Shown here: positions 6,653 through 11,591 of the stretch, one piece after another
Layout of the letters: each line of letters starts with the position of its first letter
Numbering within the stretch: position 1 is the stretch's first letter
From: an uncultured Pedobacter sp.
Lineage (GTDB): Bacteria > Bacteroidota > Bacteroidia > Sphingobacteriales > Sphingobacteriaceae
DNA length: 11,591 nucleotides
Assembly (NCBI RefSeq): GCF_946479715.1
Contig: NZ_CAMLHF010000180.1
Location: 1-11,591, forward strand
Direction of reading: 5' to 3'
Made by a program: the position numbers and the translations under genes
The notes under the pieces: model-generated
Seen by the model: the letters and a program-made list of their open reading frames with translations, nothing else
What the model was told of the DNA's origin: nothing
Database searches by the model: none

Positions 6653-9112
6653 CTACTCATAAAAATACACTCGTTTTACCCTTTGAGATACATTTGTTAA
6701 TATTTCGTAGGGTATGGTATCTATTTGTTTTGCCAACTCAGAAATGGTAAGCTTTCCGTTAAAAACGATTACCTCATCGCCAGTTTTCACGTCTAAACCA
6801 GTTACATCCAACATGCACATATCCATGCATATTACACCAACAGTAGGTACAAGTTGACCATTAATCAGCATCTTACCAATACCATTTCCAAATTTACGGT
6901 TATATCCGTCGGCATAACCAATTTTAACTGTTGCTATCATGCCTCCATTGGGCAGGGTACCCCTTCTGCTATAGCCAACCGTTTCATTAGGCTTTATAGG
7001 CTTTACCTGAGTTACTGTAGTTTTTAAAACAGCTACAGTTTGGAGTCCTTTATTATGAGACAAGCCTCCATCAAAACCATATAGTCCAATTCCGATCCTA
7101 ACCATATCCAATTGAGCTTCGGGGTGGCGGGAAATCCCTGATGTATTAGAAATGTGCCTGATAAATGAATAGCCTATGCCTTCCCTAATTTTATCGGCCA
7201 CAGAAGTAAACCTTTCCAATTGATGTGCCGTAAATTCATCATGCTTAGGGTCATCGCTACCAACTAAGTGAGAAAATACTGAAATCACCTTTACTTTATC
7301 GGTTTCATTTATTTGTTGTAAAAGATCTGCCAATTCAGATTCTTCAAAACCTAGCCTGTGCATTCCTGTCTCTATCTTCAGATGAATAGGATAATTTTTC
7401 ACATTTTCATTTAAAAAGCCGATAAAGGTTTTTAAAATGTCAAGATTATAAATCTCAGGCTCCAACTTATGCTTAACTATTGCATCGAAAGCAGAAGGTT
7501 CAGGACTCATTACCATAATAGGCATAGAAATACCCCCTTTTCTAAGCGCTACTCCCTCATCTGTATAAGCTACAGCAAGATAATCAACCTTATGGTATTG
7601 TAACAAGTTGGCAATTTCAAAACTACCACTACCATAAGAAAAAGCTTTAACCATGGCCATAACTTTAACACCAGGCTTTATTTTATTTCTATAGAACTGC
7701 AGATTGCCTGCCAATGCATTTAAATCGATCTCCAGAACCGTATCGTGTATCTTTTGGGTAATCAACTTACTGATTCTGGCAAACTCGAACCTGCGTGCCC
7801 CTTTAACTAAAATAGTTTCATTACTAAAATGAAGAGATGGAAAGTTCTCAATAAAAGCTAATGTGCTTTCAAAAAAGGAAGTTTCCATATCAAATAGCTT
7901 TGCGGCAGCAGAAATATGGGGTCCAACCCCTATCAGTCTATTTACATTCTTTTGCTTAAGCAGGGCAGAGATCTCTGCATACAGGTCCTCATCACTTTTC
8001 CCAGTTTCATACAGATCAGAAAGTATAAGGGTCTTTTTAAAATGCTGGTTCTGCAGGTTTAAAAAATCAAGCGCGATGGCCAATGAGGAAATATCAGCAC
8101 TATAAGAATCATCAATAACCGAGCATTGATTGATTCCATTTTTCAGTTCCAAACGCATGCTAACCAACGTCAGCTTTTCTAACAAAGCATCCGTTTGCTG
8201 AGGTGTATAATCCAATGCAAGTAAGGTGGCCCAGCAAATAACACCGTTCTCAAGAGAAGCCTTGTCGCTAAATGGAATTAAGCACTCTATTTCTTCGCCT
8301 TTAAACTTTGCTCTTATATAATTCCTGCCATCTATTGGTTCTATAAATAAAATCTGTAGATCTGCCTTTTGTTTAAAACTCCAGGAGAATTTTGATTTGC
8401 CTGGTAAATCATCCAAACTTAACCCCTCAGTATATTCTGGAGAATAAATAAACAATTCTGTATTTTTAAAAAGCTTTAGCTTTTCGAGTAGCTTCTCTTT
8501 AACAGATGAAAAACCTTCTGCATGTGCTTCCCCAATATTAGTTAAAATACCTATCGTTGGTTGTATAATTTCGGCAAGGCTATCCATTTCACCAGATTTG
8601 GAAATTCCGGCTTCAAATATTCCCATGGTATGGTTTTCTTCAATTTCCCATACAGAAAGGGGCACACCGATTTGAGAATTAAAACTTTTAGGGCTTCGAA
8701 CTATATTAAAATCTGCTGCAAGCAATTGATACAACCACTCTTTAACTATAGTTTTACCATTGCTTCCGGTAATTGCAATTGTTTTTAGCGTATGATGCTC
8801 ACGATTGTATTTTGCTAAAGTTTGAAGCGCGGCTAATACATCAGCCACCAACAGGACATTAGCATCAGGAAAGCTTTTAATGTAATTCTCATCACTGATT
8901 ACAAAATTCTTAATTCCATTTACATAAGCGTCTTTAAGGTACTCATGTCCATTTCTTGTTGCATTTAAAGCAAAAAACAAAGACTCATCCGGATCAATTA
9001 CACTTCGGCTATCAATTACCAATTTGGTAATTATAGCGTGGTCATTGACTATGTATGATTTTGCACTTAAAATGCCGGCAATAAGAGAAATGGAATAATT
9101 GGGATTGCTCAT
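6653..9112 (-). CDS. murF-alr: bifunctional UDP-MurNAc-tripeptide:D-Ala-D-Ala ligase / alanine racemase (MurF-Alr fusion)
   Basis: An 819-residue fusion of two cytoplasmic cell-wall enzymes. Residues 1-455 are MurF: the ATP loop ITGSNGKT at 114-121, TNIGEAHAEGF at 191-201, DDSYSAD at 334-340 and VKGARRFEFARI at 436-447. Residues 457-819 are alanine racemase: EIDLNALAGN at 461-470, the PLP lysine Lys489 in MVKAFSYG, MHRLGF at 584-589, the catalytic Tyr714 in VGYSRRG, and CMDM at 762-765. Alr supplies D-Ala, and MurF adds D-Ala-D-Ala to the peptidoglycan precursor. This fusion is characteristic of Bacteroidota. Two group-like departures from other phyla are GKTIVK where GKTTVK is common in MurF, and KAFSYG where KADAYG is common in Alr. 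Both active sites look intact. Confidence 0.97.
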   Translation of the reverse strand: MSNPNYSISLIAGILSAKSYIVNDHAIITKLVIDSRSVIDPDESLFFALNATRNGHEYLKDAYVNGIKNFVISDENYIKSFPDANVLLVADVLAALQTLAKYNREHHTLKTIAITGSNGKTIVKEWLYQLLAADFNIVRSPKSFNSQIGVPLSVWEIEENHTMGIFEAGISKSGEMDSLAEIIQPTIGILTNIGEAHAEGFSSVKEKLLEKLKLFKNTELFIYSPEYTEGLSLDDLPGKSKFSWSFKQKADLQILFIEPIDGRNYIRAKFKGEEIECLIPFSDKASLENGVICWATLLALDYTPQQTDALLEKLTLVSMRLELKNGINQCSVIDDSYSADISSLAIALDFLNLQNQHFKKTLILSDLYETGKSDEDLYAEISALLKQKNVNRLIGVGPHISAAAKLFDMETSFFESTLAFIENFPSLHFSNETILVKGARRFEFARISKLITQKIHDTVLEIDLNALAGNLQFYRNKIKPGVKVMAMVKAFSYGSGSFEIANLLQYHKVDYLAVAYTDEGVALRKGGISMPIMVMSPEPSAFDAIVKHKLEPEIYNLDILKTFIGFLNENVKNYPIHLKIETGMHRLGFEESELADLLQQINETDKVKVISVFSHLVGSDDPKHDEFTAHQLERFTSVADKIREGIGYSFIRHISNTSGISRHPEAQLDMVRIGIGLYGFDGGLSHNKGLQTVAVLKTTVTQVKPIKPNETVGYSRRGTLPNGGMIATVKIGYADGYNRKFGNGIGKMLINGQLVPTVGVICMDMCMLDVTGLDVKTGDEVIVFNGKLTISELAKQIDTIPYEILTNVSQRVKRVYFYE

Positions 9113-9116
9113 GCCT

Positions 9117-9124
9117 CAAAATTA
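9117..9124 (-). promoter_or_regulatory. putative -7 promoter box TAATTTTG before murF-alr
   Basis: Exact TAnnTTTG match on the minus strand, again 4 bases before the ATG (9112), in the 73-base gap after the substrate-binding-protein gene. No clear -33 element is seen at the usual distance. The spacing matches the boxes before recR and the DUF502 gene. Confidence 0.5.
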
Positions 9125-9185
9125 AACTTTTTTAAAAGAAATGAGTGAGGGGGAGTATTAAAAGATAGCCTTTATACGCGCTTCT

Positions 9186-9872
9186 TTAAAACTGAATATC
9201 AGTGAACCATTTTTTATAAATGGTCTGATAAGTTCCGTTCTCTTTTAAAAGGACAAGAACCTCATTAAACTGATCACGAAGTTGAATATCGCCTTTTTTC
9301 ATGGCTATTGCGTATTGAGAATCTGTTTTAGGCAGATACATCCCAACTTTTAGTTTTTTGTTTTTTTGTAAAAAGCCACCTGCAATTGGTGAATCATCGA
9401 TAAGCAGGTCTATTTTTCCTGCTTGCAACTTTCTGTATAATTCTTTGTTTGTTTCGGCATGCACCATATTGTTTCCTGGAAAATTAACATGAACGTATCG
9501 CTCTGCCTCGGTTGCTTCTCTGATACCAATTGTTTTATTTCTAAGGTCATTTATGTCCTTTATGTTATCATCATTATTAACTACAGCACATAATCTAAAG
9601 TGCAAATAAGGATTACTGAATTCAAGGATATGTCTGCGCGAAGGAGTAACAGTTACTGCAGAACAGATAAGATCCAATTCTCCTTTAAACAACTTTTCGA
9701 GAATGGTTGCCCATAATGAAACTTCGTACTCTACCTCCAAATCAAGATGTTCAGTTATTGCCTTCATTAAGTCGACTTCGAAGCCTTCAAACTTTTCAGA
9801 ATTATAATCTGAATGCATAGGAAATGGAGCTGCAGAATCTAATCCGACTTTCAATATTTTTTTTGGTTCCAT
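9186..9872 (-). CDS. family 3 extracellular solute-binding domain protein, no recognisable signal peptide
   Basis: From ATG 9872 the product is 228 residues, almost exactly one bacterial type 3 periplasmic-binding domain of the polar-amino-acid kind. Visible features are LKVGLDSAAPFPM at 7-19, GFEVDLMKAI at 30-39, ICSAVTVTPSRRHILEFSNPY at 69-89 with the ligand-carboxylate Arg79/Arg80, IGIREATEAERY at 115-126, LLIDDSPIA at 156-164 and NGTYQTIYKKWF at 212-223. No permease or ATPase gene is adjacent. The frame stays open back to a TTG at 9956, but the added 28 residues have arginines and lysines behind a short hydrophobic run, not a normal signal peptide or lipobox. The protein may be cytoplasmic or exported some other way. 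A weak TATTTTAG box at 9908-9915 would exclude the TTG start. Confidence 0.82.
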   Translation of the reverse strand: MEPKKILKVGLDSAAPFPMHSDYNSEKFEGFEVDLMKAITEHLDLEVEYEVSLWATILEKLFKGELDLICSAVTVTPSRRHILEFSNPYLHFRLCAVVNNDDNIKDINDLRNKTIGIREATEAERYVHVNFPGNNMVHAETNKELYRKLQAGKIDLLIDDSPIAGGFLQKNKKLKVGMYLPKTDSQYAIAMKKGDIQLRDQFNEVLVLLKENGTYQTIYKKWFTDIQF

Positions 9873-10110
9873 AGAAGGAGAGTTAACTAAATGACATCCG
9901 AACGAAGCTAAAATACGCCTTTTCAACAATAATCTAATAAAAAAACCCCAAAACAAACAAAATGTTTGAGATAATTACCGCTTTTCATTCATTAACAAGA
10001 CATTAAAACCGAGCCGAATTAAAATTCTGTTAAAAACACTACACTTAAATAAGAAATTCTTGTTTAAACATAAATCACACTAATGACAAGCACATTTTGT
10101 AATATTGTAA

Positions 10111-10602
10111 ATGCTCGATTCATCAAAAAAACAAACAGTAAAGTTAGATAGGAAAGCAGCTTTAGCAAGAGCTGAGCATTATTGTGCCTATCAGGAAAGA
10201 TCTCAACAAGAAATCAGAAACAAACTTTATGAATGGGGACTTTGGAAAAACGAGGTTGAAGAAATCATTTCAGAACTTATACAAACAAACTTTTTAAACG
10301 AAGAACGCTTTACCATAGCATATGTTTCAGGTAAATTCAAGATAAAGAAATGGGGAAAGATGAAAATCAAACAGGGTCTTAAATTAAAGGGGGTAACTGA
10401 AAAGATGATTTTGAACGCGCTGAAAACCATAGACTATGATGAATATTTAGAAACTATACTCGTTTTAGCGGACAAAAAGTTACCTTCCATTAAAGAGAAA
10501 GACGATTACAAGAGGAAATATAAGCTTACTTCCTACTTAATGGGAAAGGGTTTTGAAAGCGATTTAATCTCGGAAGTACTAAAGACCAATGGCTTAGCGT
10601 AA
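10111..10602 (+). CDS. recX: regulatory protein RecX
   Basis: A 163-residue, highly charged helical protein of the RecX family, which binds RecA filaments and limits recombinase activity. Family features are the first repeat ALARAEHYCAYQERSQQEIR around 17-36, NFLNEERFTIAYVSGKF at 60-76, and the WGKMKIKQGLKLKG block at 81-94 that corresponds to the conserved W/G-x-x-K/R-I-x-x-x-L segment. Length is usual. recA is not adjacent; recX stands alone between a divergent substrate-binding-protein gene and a tRNA cluster. An imperfect -7 box, TAATATTG at 10100-10107, ends 3 bases before the ATG, and no Shine-Dalgarno is seen. Confidence 0.92.
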   Translation: MLDSSKKQTVKLDRKAALARAEHYCAYQERSQQEIRNKLYEWGLWKNEVEEIISELIQTNFLNEERFTIAYVSGKFKIKKWGKMKIKQGLKLKGVTEKMILNALKTIDYDEYLETILVLADKKLPSIKEKDDYKRKYKLTSYLMGKGFESDLISEVLKTNGLA

Positions 10603-10628
10603 CCGCAGCATTTTTTATAAAAAATAAC

Positions 10629-10658
10629 TTGACGGTAATACAAAAGTATTTATATTTG
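10629..10658 (+). promoter_or_regulatory. promoter for the tRNA cluster (-33 TTGAC, -7 TATATTTG)
   Basis: TTGAC at 10629-10633 and an exact TATATTTG at 10651-10658 are separated so that 19 bases lie between TTG and the -7 box. This is the best-formed Bacteroidota-type promoter in the window. Transcription would start near 10663-10666, giving a leader of about 70 nt before tRNA-Gly 1, to be removed by RNase P. That leader contains a small hairpin, AATCATT-GGAT-AATGATT, at 10705-10722. Confidence 0.75.
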
Positions 10659-10735
10659 CAATCCCAAACGGAAACAAGGTTATTAAATATTGTTTTAAAA
10701 AGGGAATCATTGGATAATGATTTAATGAAACCAAT

Positions 10736-10808
<73 letters not shown>

Positions 10809-10810
10809 CT

Positions 10811-10832
10811 AAAAACCTCTAAAGGTTTTTAA
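10811..10832 (+). terminator. terminator-like hairpin after tRNA-Gly 1
   Basis: AAAAACCT (10811-10818) pairs with AGGTTTTT (10823-10830) around CTAA. The stem has few G-C pairs and the T-run lies inside the stem, so termination would be weak or partial. The 5' A-run makes it symmetric, so it could also work on the minus strand. Confidence 0.5.
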
Positions 10833-10873
10833 GTAAACAGTCATCATTTCAACAGATATTGAAATAAGACTAT

Positions 10874-10958
10874 GCTCAGATGGTGGAACTGGTAGACACG
10901 CAGGACTTAAAATCCTGTGACCTTAAAAGTCGTGCGGGTTCGATTCCCGCTCTGAGTA
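10874..10958 (+). tRNA. tRNA-Leu (UAA), copy 1
   Basis: An 85-nt class II tRNA: acceptor GCTCAGA/TCTGAGT (first pair G-U), anticodon stem CAGGA/TCCTG around CTTAAAA with anticodon TAA at 10908-10910, a long variable arm with GAC/GTC pairing, T arm GCGGG-TTCGATT-CCCGC and discriminator A73. CCA is not encoded in full; only CA follows. It is identical to the copy at 11101-11185. No clear promoter is seen in the 65-base spacer upstream, so it may depend on readthrough from tRNA-Gly 1. Confidence 0.96.
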
Positions 10959-10979
10959 CAATAAAACAACAATACCAAC

Positions 10980-11052
<73 letters not shown>

Positions 11053-11054
11053 CA

Positions 11055-11084
11055 AAATGCCTTCAGTAGAAGGCATTTAATTTT
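11055..11084 (+). terminator. terminator-like hairpin after tRNA-Gly 2
   Basis: AAATGCCTTC (11055-11064) pairs over 10 bases with GAAGGCATTT (11069-11078) around AGTA, followed by AATTTTAAAA. The stem is good but the T-run is short. It sits only 22 bases before tRNA-Leu 2, so full termination here would silence that gene unless it has a promoter in the stem itself. A processing or partial-termination role is therefore as likely. Confidence 0.6.
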
Positions 11085-11100
11085 AAAAGGTTATTCACCT

Positions 11101-11185
11101 GCTCAGATGGTGGAACTGGTAGACACGCAGGACTTAAAATCCTGTGACCTTAAAAGTCGTGCGGGTTCGATTCCCGCTCTGAGTA
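11101..11185 (+). tRNA. tRNA-Leu (UAA), copy 2
   Basis: Identical in all 85 bases to the tRNA-Leu at 10874-10958, with anticodon TAA at 11135-11137. Only 22 bases separate it from the end of the preceding hairpin arm, which leaves no space for a -33/-7 promoter downstream of that hairpin. A strong terminator follows 1 base after its discriminator. Confidence 0.96.
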
Positions 11186-11186
11186 C

Positions 11187-11225
11187 AAAGCCTCTTTACT
11201 AATGTAAAGAGGCTTTTTTTGTTTT
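11187..11225 (+). terminator. intrinsic terminator of the tRNA cluster
   Basis: AAAGCCTCTTTAC (11187-11199) pairs perfectly over 13 bases with GTAAAGAGGCTTT (11204-11216) around TAAT, and the T-run continues to 11220 and after a G to 11225. It ends the plus-strand tRNA unit and faces the gdhA stop 20 bases away, so it may also reduce antisense traffic into or out of gdhA. Confidence 0.9.
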
Positions 11226-11244
11226 AATCACATCATGCAGAGTA

Positions 11245-11544
11245 TTATACAATACCCTGCGCTATCATAGCATCAGCAACCTTAACAAAGCCAGCTATAT
11301 TTGCTCCTTTACCATAATTAACATATCCATCATCCTCTTTGCCATATTTAACACAATTCTGATGAATCTGAGCTATAATTATTTTTAGTTTAATATCAAT
11401 TTTTTCGCGATCCCATGAATAACGAAGTGAGTTCTGGGACATTTCAAGCCCTGAAACAGCAACACCACCGGCATTGGCAGCTTTACCAGGAGCATACAAG
11501 ATCTTAGCTTTTTCGAACACATGGATAGCATCTGGTGTAGATGG
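11245..11544 (-). CDS. gdhA: NADP-type glutamate dehydrogenase, C-terminal 99 residues (5' part missing)
   Basis: The frame runs from adapter-joined base 11544 down to TAA at 11245. It reads PSTPDAIHVFEKAKILYAPGKAANAGGV (in pieces: PSTPDAIHVF, then YAPGKAANAGGV), GLEMSQNS, GANIAGFVKVADAM and AQGIV. These match the C-terminal domain of hexameric bacterial GdhA, which interconverts 2-oxoglutarate plus ammonia and glutamate. A GTG at 11520 could be mistaken for a start, but it encodes an internal Val: coding sequence clearly continues upstream for 8 more codons, up to the exact base where adapter sequence begins. The missing N-terminal part (about three quarters of a roughly 445-residue family length) is an assembly loss, not a pseudogene. 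Confidence 0.93.
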   Translation of the reverse strand, partial: PSTPDAIHVFEKAKILYAPGKAANAGGVAVSGLEMSQNSLRYSWDREKIDIKLKIIIAQIHQNCVKYGKEDDGYVNYGKGANIAGFVKVADAMIAQGIV

Positions 11545-11591
11545 AGATCGGAAGAGCGTCGTGTAGGGAAAGAGTGTAGATCTCGGTGGTC
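11545..11591. other. Illumina adapter contamination at the contig end
   Basis: From 11545 the sequence reads AGATCGGAAGAGCGTCGTGT and continues to the window end as the reverse complement of the 3' part of the Illumina P5/TruSeq universal adapter. On the other strand it ends ...ACGACGCTCTTCCGATCT. All 47 bases fit the known oligonucleotide. Homology to gdhA stops exactly at 11544. This stretch is a library artefact and should be trimmed. Confidence 0.98.

Noticed and set aside
9873..9956. TTG-started N-terminal extension of the substrate-binding protein as a signal peptide
   Set aside because: The hydrophobic run is short, basic residues follow it instead of preceding it, and the Cys lacks a lipobox. 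A promoter-like box lies inside this stretch.

Overview
The window looks like chromosomal DNA of a Bacteroidota member, most likely from the Sphingobacteriaceae (Pedobacter-like). The sequence is AT-rich. MurF and alanine racemase are fused in one 819-residue protein, an arrangement typical of the phylum. Promoter-like boxes match the Bacteroidota -7 consensus TAnnTTTG, and Shine-Dalgarno sequences are mostly absent. The genus is an inference from protein style, not a measured match.

Left part (1-3372, all minus strand): the first codons of a probable trpB, then trpF and trpD, joined by a one-base TAATG overlap. Upstream of trpD lies a complete transcription attenuator that standard gene callers would miss: a 17-codon leader peptide with three consecutive Trp codons, a pause hairpin, an antiterminator segment and an intrinsic terminator. 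Upstream of that is a two-gene unit, recR followed by a short-chain dehydrogenase.

Middle (3478-9872): an SSS-family sodium/solute symporter and a LOG-family protein form a plus-strand pair. They converge on a minus-strand run that reads, in transcription order, substrate-binding protein, murF-alr fusion, DUF502 membrane protein and ArsC-like reductase. The substrate-binding protein shows no recognisable signal peptide.

Right part (10111-11591): recX on the plus strand; a well-formed -33/-7 promoter; a tRNA cluster Gly(GCC)-Leu(UAA)-Gly(GCC)-Leu(UAA) in which both members of each pair are identical and hairpins follow three of the four genes; and the C-terminal third-or-less of gdhA on the minus strand. 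The last 47 bases are not biological: they match Illumina P5/TruSeq adapter sequence, so the window ends at a contaminated contig end that cuts gdhA.

The most interesting items are the trp attenuator in front of a trpD-led (not trpE-led) operon that may also terminate recR-SDR readthrough; a TAnnTTTG box exactly 4 nt before the ATG of three genes, suggesting leaderless transcripts; and the tRNA array, whose last gene has almost no room for its own promoter after a terminator-like hairpin.
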